NCBI RefSeq assembly: GCF_947502415.1
Contig: NZ_CANMZV010000003.1
Location: forward strand, 186,001 to 250,000
From: an uncultured Photobacterium sp.
GTDB lineage: Bacteria; Pseudomonadota; Gammaproteobacteria; Enterobacterales; Vibrionaceae
Length of the DNA stretch: 64,000 bases
Direction of reading: 5' to 3'
The notes under the pieces were generated by a model. The model did no database searches and was not told the origin of the DNA. It saw only the letters and a list, made by a program, of their open reading frames with translations. A program made the position numbers and the translations under genes. This document shows, piece after piece, positions 26,712-35,300 of the stretch; positions within the stretch are counted from its first letter, which is position 1; every line of letters begins with the position of its first letter.

Positions 26712-27686
26712 TTAGTACGGATTTACAGCTAACTTATCCCAATCAATTGTGAAGCGAACCTGTGCCTCGGTATAATGGCTCTCTGTACCATAGTCAGACC
26801 ACGTACAAGCACCGCGAGTAAAACCTTCTTCAACCTGCTTCATGCCAGCACGGACAATCATCTCCGTTTTAGGCTCAGTGCCCTGTTCGATCTCAGGTGT
26901 AAACACATACTGGAACTTCGGCTTAAATCCGTAAATCAAGCGCGGAAGGTTTTCTTCCGGCAGCAAGTTCTCGTTATAACAATCCGTGTAATGGTAAACA
27001 CCAGCCCATTTGCCATAGTACTGATAGTCGTTTGTGTATAACTGATTTAACGATGTCGTCCACTTCACACCTGTACCGCGTGTCATGCCTACCGAAGGTT
27101 TTACAGCCGTAACATAATCTTTGCTTGAATAGCGCGAGGTATATGCCACACCCAACTGACTTCCCAGCGTACCGGTAAAGTTTGGTGCCGCACCCGGTGT
27201 AGCCGTTGCAGTCAAACCAATTGATGGCGCAACGGTAGTTGTTGATACAGAAACATCATTAGTTTCATTTTGCGGAGAGTAGTCATCACCGAAAATTGGT
27301 GTACCACCGGCCTGGTAGATGCTGTAGTCAAACGCAACTGGATAATTTTGCGTAAAACGGGCAAGCAATGGCGCATCATGGATCAGCTCGACACCTGGTT
27401 TGCCTGGCACATAACCACTACCTAGGGTCACTACACGCGCAGCTTTTTTCCCGTTGTTTGAATTGTGGAACAGCTCAACCAGCAATTTCATTTGCACCCG
27501 GCTGCCACGGAAAGCATACGGGAAAAGTTCAGGCTCGCTTTCGAACTTAACCTCAAAACTCTTCTTTACGTACCCGTTCAAACTAACGTCGTCAACAATA
27601 ATGCTCTCAACAACCTCAGAGGCTGAAACAGACGCTGTCGCTGCTGAAAAGCCCAAAATAACAGGCATCAATATTTTTTTATTCAT
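26712..27686 (-). CDS. Secreted leukocidin/hemolysin-family pore-forming protein
   Basis: The 324-residue protein has a signal peptide (MNKKILMPVILGFSAATASVSA). Its C-terminal half follows the hemolysin/leukocidin cap-rim order: a LPRLIYGFKPKFQYVF block (about residues 245-260), then a TEPKTEMIVRAGMKQ strand, and a final EAQVRFTIDWDKLAV strand corresponding to the VxYxVDW ending of staphylococcal toxins. The middle (about 140-215), rich in Ser, Thr, Gly and alternating small and hydrophobic residues, fits the amphipathic stem that forms the beta-barrel. Similar proteins in vibrios include VPRH of V. proteolyticus. It would be secreted and form oligomeric pores in host membranes. It is single, flanked by the chemoreceptor and a 569-bp spacer. 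Two cysteines near 230 and 300 may pair. Confidence 0.65.
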   Translation of the reverse strand: MNKKILMPVILGFSAATASVSASEVVESIIVDDVSLNGYVKKSFEVKFESEPELFPYAFRGSRVQMKLLVELFHNSNNGKKAARVVTLGSGYVPGKPGVELIHDAPLLARFTQNYPVAFDYSIYQAGGTPIFGDDYSPQNETNDVSVSTTTVAPSIGLTATATPGAAPNFTGTLGSQLGVAYTSRYSSKDYVTAVKPSVGMTRGTGVKWTTSLNQLYTNDYQYYGKWAGVYHYTDCYNENLLPEENLPRLIYGFKPKFQYVFTPEIEQGTEPKTEMIVRAGMKQVEEGFTRGACTWSDYGTESHYTEAQVRFTIDWDKLAVNPY

Positions 27687-28146
27687 TATTCATCCGTCCT
27701 ATGGGAACAGTCCCAGAACCTAACAGCTTGATTAAAATGCATCAATACAGGCACGAACAGGACAGACCAGTATAAATACAGCTGAAAAATACAGCTACAA
27801 ACACCCCCCTAAACACCCAGAGAAATAACGGCAGGACTCACCATACCCGCAAGGGATAATCAAAAAAACAAAAGCCCTTTGAGATACAGTGAGGCGATAC
27901 ATTGCACAGATCGTCCAAATGAGAATAATTGTCAAAAACTTGATCTTGCTCTGATAATTATATCAATATACTCATGATGCATGCTCACTCTTTAAACAAT
28001 TAAAATAATGCCAGCACAAACAAACTCCTTCCTCAATATTGTTACTGCACCCACCAAAGCGCAACAACTACGACACATTTGCGACAAATGTAGCAACAAT
28101 CAGTAATCGCTATCTACGAACAATCAAAGATATGCGACTAGGCTCA

Positions 28147-28178
28147 CTGACATTTACTTTCTAAATCAAGACTATAAT
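28147..28178 (+). promoter_or_regulatory. Candidate promoter of the desulfurase/double-cubane operon
   Basis: A perfect TATAAT lies at 28173-28178, with CTGACA at 28147-28152 as a distant (20-bp) -35. The upstream 27,687-28,146 spacer is AT-rich without a visible gene. Confidence 0.4.
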
Positions 28179-28202
28179 CGGCGCGCCCTGAATCAGGCCG
28201 CG

Positions 28203-28223
28203 CTTTTCTGCCTTGCAGAAAAG
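28203..28223 (+). promoter_or_regulatory. Perfect 9-bp hairpin in the leader of the operon
   Basis: CTTTTCTGC, loop CTT, GCAGAAAAG is a perfect stem in the 5' leader, 32 bp before the start codon. No T-run follows, so it is not a terminator; it may be an mRNA stabiliser or a protein-binding site. Confidence 0.45.
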
Positions 28224-28255
28224 GTATTCGGTATTGGATAAGAGATGTTGTAACC

Positions 28256-29407
28256 ATGATTTACCTTGATCACGCAGCCACCAGTAACCCTAAGCCCGCC
28301 TCCGTTGTTGATGCAATGACCCATTTCATCAGCCATGGTTGCGCAAATCCCGGACGGGCCAGCCACCCGTTGGCCAATGACGGTGCCCGACTGATCTTTC
28401 AAACACGGGAAAGACTGCTCAGTTTTTTCCATGCAGAAGATTCTTCGCAAGTTATTTTCACCAGCAATATTACAGAATCACTGAACCTAGCACTCAAAGG
28501 GTTACTAAAAGCCGGAGACGAAGTGATCGTCAGCAGCATGGAACACAACGCCATGATGCGCCCGCTGCGCCAACTGGAGCAAAACGGCATCACAGTTACG
28601 GGCATTCCCTGCGACTCTGAAACCGGGCTGATCGATGTCAAAGACATTGCTGCCGCCATAACACCGGCAACAAAACTGATAGCAATCAACCATGGCTCCA
28701 ACACGTTTGGCACCCTACAGCCAATTGCAGATATCGGCAGGTTTTGCCGGGAGCAAAACCGTCTGTTTCTGGTCGATACCGCCCAGACAGCCGGTTCCAT
28801 TCCAATAGATATGAACGCTGCCAATATCGACTTTCTTGCTTTCACCGGCCACAAAGGACTGCTTGGCCCTATGGGGATCGGTGGCCTGCTCTTAAATTCA
28901 CGAGCACAAGAAGCTGGCCTGACGCCGCTCATTACCGGCGGCACCGGCAGTAATTCAGAATTGGAAATCCAACCGGACTTTCTGCCTGACGCACTTGAAA
29001 GCGGGACTCCTAATCTGCCCGGCATTGCCGGTTTAAATGCTGGTATCAGCTGGCTGGAAGAACAAGGTGTGGAATCTGTCCGTCAACATGAGCAGCAACT
29101 GACAAAACAGCTGCTTGAAGGGCTAAATACCATCCCCGGCGTAAAACTATTCGGCCCGACAGCTGAAATGCCGCGTGTCGGTGTGGTTTCACTGATTATC
29201 GAAGGCAAGGACAACGGTGAAATCGATGAAATGCTGGCCTATGACCACGAAATTTACTGTCGCACCGGACTGCACTGCTCACCTGCTTCACACAAGACCA
29301 TGGGTACCTTCCCTGACGGCACAATCCGCCTGAGTGTCGGCGCATTTACAACAGCCGATGACATTAGTCAGGTTATCACTGTGATCGAGCAAATCGCTTC
29401 ACATTAA
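28256..29407 (+). CDS. Cysteine desulfurase-family aminotransferase (class V)
   Basis: The 383-residue PLP enzyme starts MIYLDHAATSNPKPASVVDA. The PLP lysine is in FTGHKGLLGPMGIGG (about residue 201), a conserved histidine in SSMEHNAMMRPL (about residue 97), and the candidate persulfide-forming cysteine in RTGLHCSPASHKTMG (about residue 341). The motif order is that of the EF2568-type family of cysteine desulfurase-like proteins, which in other bacteria clusters with selenium and sulfur-transfer genes. It would remove S (or Se) from cysteine or selenocysteine and hand it on. It is the first gene of a five-gene plus-strand operon, together with two sulfur/selenium carrier-like proteins. Confidence 0.85.
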   Translation: MIYLDHAATSNPKPASVVDAMTHFISHGCANPGRASHPLANDGARLIFQTRERLLSFFHAEDSSQVIFTSNITESLNLALKGLLKAGDEVIVSSMEHNAMMRPLRQLEQNGITVTGIPCDSETGLIDVKDIAAAITPATKLIAINHGSNTFGTLQPIADIGRFCREQNRLFLVDTAQTAGSIPIDMNAANIDFLAFTGHKGLLGPMGIGGLLLNSRAQEAGLTPLITGGTGSNSELEIQPDFLPDALESGTPNLPGIAGLNAGISWLEEQGVESVRQHEQQLTKQLLEGLNTIPGVKLFGPTAEMPRVGVVSLIIEGKDNGEIDEMLAYDHEIYCRTGLHCSPASHKTMGTFPDGTIRLSVGAFTTADDISQVITVIEQIASH

Positions 29408-29469
29408 TCATTAAAAGTTTGGTGACTGGCACCAACTTTCATAATTCATATAAGAAACAAAGGAATGCA

Positions 29470-30654
29470 ATGATGGCAATGAGCAATACCGCGGTACAAC
29501 CACCACATCCTCAAAGCCCCGACACTTCAGCTCTCGACTATTTCAAAAGCGCCATCTCCGATGAGATCCGCTATGTTTCGGAGCAAAAGGCCGCAGGACG
29601 TGGCATTGTCGGCTTCTATTGTGAATTCACTCCGCGCGATCTGATCCTCGCTGCCGATGCGGTGCCTATCTGCCTGTGCGGCACCAGCCAGAATACCATC
29701 AGTCATGCCGAAACTCTGTTACCTGCCAACCTGTGTCCGATGATCAAATCGTCTTTCGGCTATGCCCTGACAGGCGGCTGCCCGCTGCTCAATGATTCCG
29801 ACCTGCTAGTTGCGGAAACCACCTGCGACGGCAAAAAGAAAATGTATGAAGTTCTTTCGCGTGACAAAAACATGCATGTGCTTGAGCTAACCCAAAAGCC
29901 GAACGAAGAGCGTGCTTTCAAACATTGGCTGGCTGAAGTGGAAGAGCTGAAGGAAAAACTGGAACAAACCTTCCAGATCAAAATCACCGAACAGAAATTA
30001 CGTGATGCGATCAAAGCCATGAACGAAGAACGCCGCCTGATCCTGGCTATCCAGAAACTGGGTAAGCACAAACCTTCGATCGTTTCCGGTTATGAAGTTG
30101 CCCAGACACGTTATCGTGTTGCCGGATACGACCAGCATCAGGAGCAGATGAAAAACTTCCTGACCATGGCACAAGAACGAATCAATCAGGGTTATCAAGC
30201 TGCCCCTGTTCACGCACCTCGCATCCTGCTGACCGGCTGTCCTACCGGACATGGCACAGAAAAGCTAATTGAGATTATCGAAGAGTGCGGCGGTGTTGTC
30301 GTTGTTCAGGAAGCCTGCTCCGGTATCAAAGGCGTCTATGAAGAAGTCTCCGAACAGGGTGATCCACTGGAAGCCATCGCTCGCAAGCACTTCAATATCC
30401 CCTGCTCCTGCATGACACCGAACCAAAAACGAGAGGAGATGCTGCGCACTCTAGCCCGAGATTATCAAGCCAATGCTGTTATCGACTTGGTATGGCAGGC
30501 CTGCCACACCTACAACGTTGAATCTGTCCTGATCCATGATTTCGTACGCAATGAGCTGGGACTGCCGTACATGAAAGTTGAAACCGATTATTCAAGCTCG
30601 GACCGTGAACAGCTCAAGGTCCGCGTACAAACCCTGTTGGAGCTAACCCAATGA
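29470..30654 (+). CDS. Double-cubane cluster protein, HgdB/YjiM-like reductase
   Basis: Translation most likely starts at the ATG at 29470, which follows AGGA; the product is 394 residues. It is the 2-hydroxyacyl-CoA dehydratase D/benzoyl-CoA reductase family and closely follows E. coli YjiM: LCGTSQNTI near residue 70, NLCPMIKSSFGYALTGGCP near 90-108, ETTCDGKKKMYEVL near 118, TGCPTGHGTEKLIE near 255, QEACSG near 285, CSCMTPNQKREEML near 312 and QACHTYNVESVLIH near 340. Many conserved cysteines could ligate an [8Fe-9S] double-cubane cluster, as shown for DCCP proteins that reduce small molecules at very low potential. It overlaps the ATPase activator gene by 4 bp. The natural substrate of this subfamily is not known. 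Confidence 0.85.
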   Translation: MMAMSNTAVQPPHPQSPDTSALDYFKSAISDEIRYVSEQKAAGRGIVGFYCEFTPRDLILAADAVPICLCGTSQNTISHAETLLPANLCPMIKSSFGYALTGGCPLLNDSDLLVAETTCDGKKKMYEVLSRDKNMHVLELTQKPNEERAFKHWLAEVEELKEKLEQTFQIKITEQKLRDAIKAMNEERRLILAIQKLGKHKPSIVSGYEVAQTRYRVAGYDQHQEQMKNFLTMAQERINQGYQAAPVHAPRILLTGCPTGHGTEKLIEIIEECGGVVVVQEACSGIKGVYEEVSEQGDPLEAIARKHFNIPCSCMTPNQKREEMLRTLARDYQANAVIDLVWQACHTYNVESVLIHDFVRNELGLPYMKVETDYSSSDREQLKVRVQTLLELTQ

Positions 30655-31436
30655 TCACATGTGGCGTCGATATCGGCTCAAGAACCATCAAACTCGTTCT
30701 CTTTGATGGCAAGAACATCCTTGATTCTGCCGTTACCTTAAGTGGCTCCGCGCCGCAGGAAAATACCGAGCGAACGTACCTTGAAATGCTTGCCGCCAAT
30801 CATATGACCCGATCAGACGTCGCAATGACGATTGCCACCGGTTACGGGCGGAACTATTTCGAGCTGGCCGATAAAGCCTCGTCGGAAATCATCTGTCATA
30901 CTGCCGGGGTGGCCTTCCTTTGTCCGAACGTCAGAACAATTATTGATATCGGCGGGCAGGACTCCAAAGTCGTACAGGTATCCGAACAGGGTAAAGTGGC
31001 CGACTTTGTCATGAATGATCGCTGCGCCGCCGGAACCGGTAAGTTTATCGAAATGGTGGCTCACACCCTGAATATGCCTGTCGAAGAAATCGGCCAGGCG
31101 GCATTGTCCTGCGATGAGATCTGCGAGATCTCATCCATGTGCGCCGTCTTTGCCGAATCCGAAGTCATCGGCCTGTTGCACCGTGGCATTCCAGCCGAGG
31201 TAATTCTACGCGGCGTATTCCGCTCGGTTGCCAAACGCGTCGTCTCACTCGGGCGTAAAGTGGGATTCCATGGCCAGATTGTCTTTACCGGCGGGGTGGC
31301 ACAAAATCCCGGCGTACTGGAAGCCATCCGTACCCAAGTCGGTGATCCAACCATTACAACGCCCCGCAACCCGCAACTGACCGGAGCTTTGGGCGCAGCG
31401 ATTATTGGCCAGCAGACCGTATCGCAAAATCAGTAA
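30651..31436 (+). CDS. ATP-dependent reductase activator (BcrAD/HgdC/YjiL family)
   Basis: The 261-residue protein begins MITCGVDIGSRTIKLVLFDG, an actin-fold ATPase phosphate-1 motif. NDRCAAGTGKFIEM (about residues 124-137) and EICEISSMCAVFAESEV (about 157-173) hold the two cysteines that, in the homodimer, bridge one [4Fe-4S] cluster. GQIVFTGGVAQNPGV (about 206-220) is the adenosine motif. Such activators (HgdC, BcrA, YjiL) use ATP hydrolysis to deliver an electron at very low potential to the double-cubane partner encoded immediately upstream (ATGA overlap). All key residues are present, so the pair should be functional under anoxic conditions. Confidence 0.9.
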   Translation: MITCGVDIGSRTIKLVLFDGKNILDSAVTLSGSAPQENTERTYLEMLAANHMTRSDVAMTIATGYGRNYFELADKASSEIICHTAGVAFLCPNVRTIIDIGGQDSKVVQVSEQGKVADFVMNDRCAAGTGKFIEMVAHTLNMPVEEIGQAALSCDEICEISSMCAVFAESEVIGLLHRGIPAEVILRGVFRSVAKRVVSLGRKVGFHGQIVFTGGVAQNPGVLEAIRTQVGDPTITTPRNPQLTGALGAAIIGQQTVSQNQ

Positions 31437-31447
31437 CAGGAAACATT

Positions 31448-31726
31448 ATGACAGCGTCAGCAGTAACGGCGATGGATTACATCGTCACCTTCACCTCCAG
31501 CCACTTTGCGCTAAAAGCTGAAAGTGCACTGAAAAAGGCAGAGATGGCACCCCGCCTGATTTCAGCACCACGAGCAATCAGTTCACAGTGCGGCTTTTGC
31601 CTCGTACTGGAAAACTGCGACTGCCAGGATCTGGCCGCAAAGCTGAAACAGCTGACCGTAGCCTTCACCCACATCTATACAAGACAACTGATCGATGGAG
31701 TAAAACATTATGCACAACAAAATTGA
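31448..31726 (+). CDS. DUF3343 putative Se/S carrier-like protein
   Basis: This 92-residue protein has the DUF3343 layout: YIVTFTSSHFALKAESALKK near the N-terminus, the APRAISSQCGFCLVL segment with a CxxC pair (about residues 46-54) and a further CDC pair. Members are called putative Se/S carriers because they co-occur with YedF and cysteine desulfurases. The start follows AGGA and lies 11 bp after the activator gene; the 3' end overlaps yedF by 17 bp. It presumably takes a persulfide or perselenide from the desulfurase at 28,256. The biochemical role is not established. Confidence 0.8.
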   Translation: MTASAVTAMDYIVTFTSSHFALKAESALKKAEMAPRLISAPRAISSQCGFCLVLENCDCQDLAAKLKQLTVAFTHIYTRQLIDGVKHYAQQN

Positions 31727-32273
31727 TGTTCGTGGTATCAACCAGGATCAAGCCCTTACTCTTCTCGAGCAGGCATTAAAGGCAGAAGAACTGGCTTCGC
31801 TGGAAATCCTCAGCTCAGAGCAAGAAAACACCACAACGCTCATCAAAGCCCTGACTCAGCATGGCGCTACCTGTGAAGTGCTTCAGGCAGAAGAAGGACA
31901 AACCATTATTGCCACCTTTGCCGGCGAACAAATCATGAAGCAAAAATCTTATGTCGTAGGCTCTGATACTTTAGGCAAAGGCGATGATGTGATAGGTCAC
32001 AAATTGATGAATGCCTTCTTCAATGTCAGTTCCGACTATGAGCAGGTTCCGGCATCTATCTTCTTCATGAACACCGCCGCCAAACTGTGTGTGGAAGGGG
32101 CTGATGCACTAGCCGCACTACAAAAGCTAGAAGAAAAAGGCACTGAGATTATCGTCTGCGGCACCTGCCTGGATTTCTTCGGTATCAAAGACAAACTAGC
32201 CGTAGGTCGTATCGGTACCATGCATGATCTGATCGGCATCTACCACAAACAGGAAGAAGTCATCAGCCTGTAG
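31710..32273 (+). CDS. yedF: YedF-type sulfurtransferase-like selenium metabolism protein
   Basis: The 187-residue protein has an N-terminal TusA-like domain (residues 1-70, beginning KIDVRGINQDQALTLL) and a C-terminal DsrE-like domain (from about 75, VVGSDTLGKGDDVIG) with the redox pair CGTC in EIIVCGTCLDFFG (about residues 149-158). This is the full-length selenium metabolism YedF architecture. In TusA the active cysteine lies in CPxP after the DxxG motif; here that place is NQDQ, so the N-terminal persulfide site is lost and only the C-terminal CGTC remains. It is the last gene of the cassette, followed by a terminator shared with rtxA. Confidence 0.85.
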   Translation: MHNKIDVRGINQDQALTLLEQALKAEELASLEILSSEQENTTTLIKALTQHGATCEVLQAEEGQTIIATFAGEQIMKQKSYVVGSDTLGKGDDVIGHKLMNAFFNVSSDYEQVPASIFFMNTAAKLCVEGADALAALQKLEEKGTEIIVCGTCLDFFGIKDKLAVGRIGTMHDLIGIYHKQEEVISL

Positions 32274-32323
32274 AGTTGTTCGATATAAAACAACCATCTA
32301 CGAACAAAAAACTGCAAAAACAA

Positions 32324-32357
32324 AAAAAGCCGCCTCCCCGAAAGGAAACGGCTTTGA
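32324..32357. terminator. Bidirectional terminator between yedF and rtxA
   Basis: AAAGCCG and CGGCTTT, with inner CCT/AGG pairing, form a stem flanked by an A-run and T-rich sequence. It serves the convergent yedF (+) and rtxA (-) genes. Confidence 0.8.
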
Positions 32358-32394
32358 TTTTATTTCAGTCTTTCAACCTGATGTTAATTAAAGC

Positions 32395-35300
32395 TTAAGC
32401 TATCGCGCCTTTGCCGTTAGTGACATCAGCCCATGCTGTTGTCACTGCAACGCGAGACTTGCTGTCCAGGTTGTCGATAAAGCCATTGTCACCGGCAGTC
32501 GGTGAAAAAGAGCTCATGGCCTGAACCAGCGCATCAACGGCATTGTCAGACAGTGCCGTGTATTCACGTTCACCGGCTGCATCTTTCTCGCCCATGCCAA
32601 TAACCAGTTCAGCACGATTACCATTGAAGTAATCTGCAAACGTCACAGCACCTACGCTTTCGAACTGGTCCTGAACCGTATCAGTACTATCATCACGCAG
32701 AACTGACAGTTTCAGATCATAACCACTGCGTTCGAACCATAGGTTCTGCCAGTTAACACCGTTGAAGACGATGTTATCTTCACTGCGGATATCTTCTACC
32801 AGATTGTCGATCACATCGCCGCTCACAACAAAGCTGTCAACGTCTTCGCCACCCTTAAAGGTGTTCTGGTAGCCGCCAAGCACCATCAGATCACGGCCTT
32901 CGCCGCCGTCAAACTGGCTGAACTTGGAGATCGCGGCTGCGATCAGGTGATCATCACCTTCACCGCCGTTCAGCACCGCATGGTAGCCCATCAGCTTAAC
33001 AACATCGTTGCCTGCGCTGCCGTTAACCCGGTTATTGTTACCGAAGACATTGGCAAAGTCGTTACCGCCGCCCAGCTCAACCTGGTTATTGTTACCGATA
33101 GTTACCGAGTAATCCTGATCATCACCGGTATCGACACGGTTGAAGTTACCGGATGTCACCACATAGTCCTGGCCGGTTCCGGTATTGATCTCGCCACCTT
33201 CACCAAACACAAACGACTTGTCATTACCCGCGCCCATAAAGACATGGTTGATACGTCCGGCAACCACCGCCGTATCATTGCCGTCACCGCCAAACATCAT
33301 GTTTTCACGCCCCATCAGGACACCCATGTCATTACCTTCACCGCCGGTGAAGATGTTGGATGTACCCGTAGCGTAATACACGTCGTCACCGCGACCGCCC
33401 CAGAAGTTGTTGTTATCGCCAAGGTAGGCACCCAGATCCTTGCCGTCGCCGCCCCAGTTGAAGTTGTAGTTACCCAGTGAAACGTTGATGTCACCATCAC
33501 CTTGGAGATGACCGCTGTTACGAAGGAAGTCAAACGTCTGCTCCTTCATATTCAGCAGATCAGCCGTCAGGTTCTCCTTCAGGTTAGTCACCAGCGACGC
33601 CATTTCGTCCTGCTTATCCTGGCTGAAAATCGTTGCAAACAAGTTCGGCAAGTTAAGAGCATTAAAGCCAAATGCGCGCTCCTGCTCTGAACTGTCAGCC
33701 TCAGACTCAGCAGCCGACCTTTCCGGCACAGCTGCTTCGACAGTTTCGCCATTAACCGATACAGAGGACTTTTCTTCTTCCCCTTCCGGCGCTGTTTCTT
33801 TCAGGCCGTGGGTCTCGGCAAACGACTGGATACCTTCTGCACCCATGTCGATACTCGATTCCAGGCTGTCCAGCAGTTTGCTTGGATCAACAAAAGACTG
33901 CAGCTGATCACCACTGAACTCGCCAATCACTTCCAGCATCTCTGTCAGGATCGCCACGCCATCCACGGCTTCGCCATTGCGCGACACAATATGGCCACCA
34001 GCGCTGTAGTCTACGCCAAAGATGTCGCCCAGTGTCGTATCAGCACCAACACCAGCCAGTTTACCCAGCAGCTTGTTCTTCAACTGACGAGGCAAGTCTT
34101 CCGGGTTGTAGGTGAACGTCGTCTTGGCCTGGCCCGTTGCTGAGAACTGTTGGGTCATCAGGCCGAACAGTGAACCCAGGTTAGTATCCAGAATAGACTG
34201 AATGTTGTCACCGAACATGAAGTTCCAGTTACCTGTCGTCACTTGAATATCGGCGCCCTGACCGCCTACCGCAAAGTTGAAGGCCAGCTTCTCATTTGCC
34301 TGACGGAACTTGTCCGCTCGGCTCATCTTGCTGGTGTCAGTGTCACCATTACCGCTCAACCACTGGTTGTACTGCTTGTTCAGCGCCGCTTCGGTGTCAC
34401 TCTTCAGGCCACGGCTGCTGCGTTCATTCTGTGAGTCCAGCTCAACCAGTGTGGTGTAATCCACGCTGCTGGTCTGATCCAGGCCCGACATATCGTTAAC
34501 GAATTTCTCCGCGCCAGACAGCGTCCATTGCTGCTCCTGAGCAGCCAGCCAATCCTGACCTTCACCTGAGCGGGCAATGCCCTGCAACACACCAGAAATA
34601 CGCGATGCACCATCAAACGGATTAACCATTGGTGGTGTCGGGATCGACTTGTCAGCCATCACGATAAGATCATTACTGCGGCCCATGTTGAAGCTCACAT
34701 TACGATTACCGATGAACATCTGAGCGCCTTCCAGCGCCTGGTAGCCTGCCATGTCAAAACTGTGCTTGCTGTCGCCGTTACCAACGTGAACCATCACATT
34801 GTTATCACCAAAGGCCAGCGACTTAAAGCCACCGTTACCAACCTTGATACCCAGATTCGAGGTTCCCCAGTTCACAGCAGTGAACTCACCATTACCGACA
34901 TTCACCTGAATGTTGCCAGAATAGCTAAGCTTGCTGTCAGAACCGCTTGATGCTGTATCCTGCGCGTTTTTGCGTTTTTCCGGTGCCGTAAAGACATCGT
35001 CATTATCAGCAATTGCGCCACGATCAGGTGCATCGCTGTCACTCTGGCCAACACGGGTAAGATCAATATCGCCTTCCGCGATTCCATTACGGATCGCTTC
35101 TTTGCGAGCGACGACTTCACCCTGCTCGTTCCAGCTCAGCACGACCTTGTTATCAGTCAGCTTATGAGCCCACTGGTCGTTGGCATCACGGGTATGCTTA
35201 CGGCCTGTCGAGTCAACAGCCACTTCAGTGCTGCGGGCTGACACATCGCTGCGGATACCCTGCTCATCCATCGCTGTAACAAAGCGGCGGGCAAAGCCTT

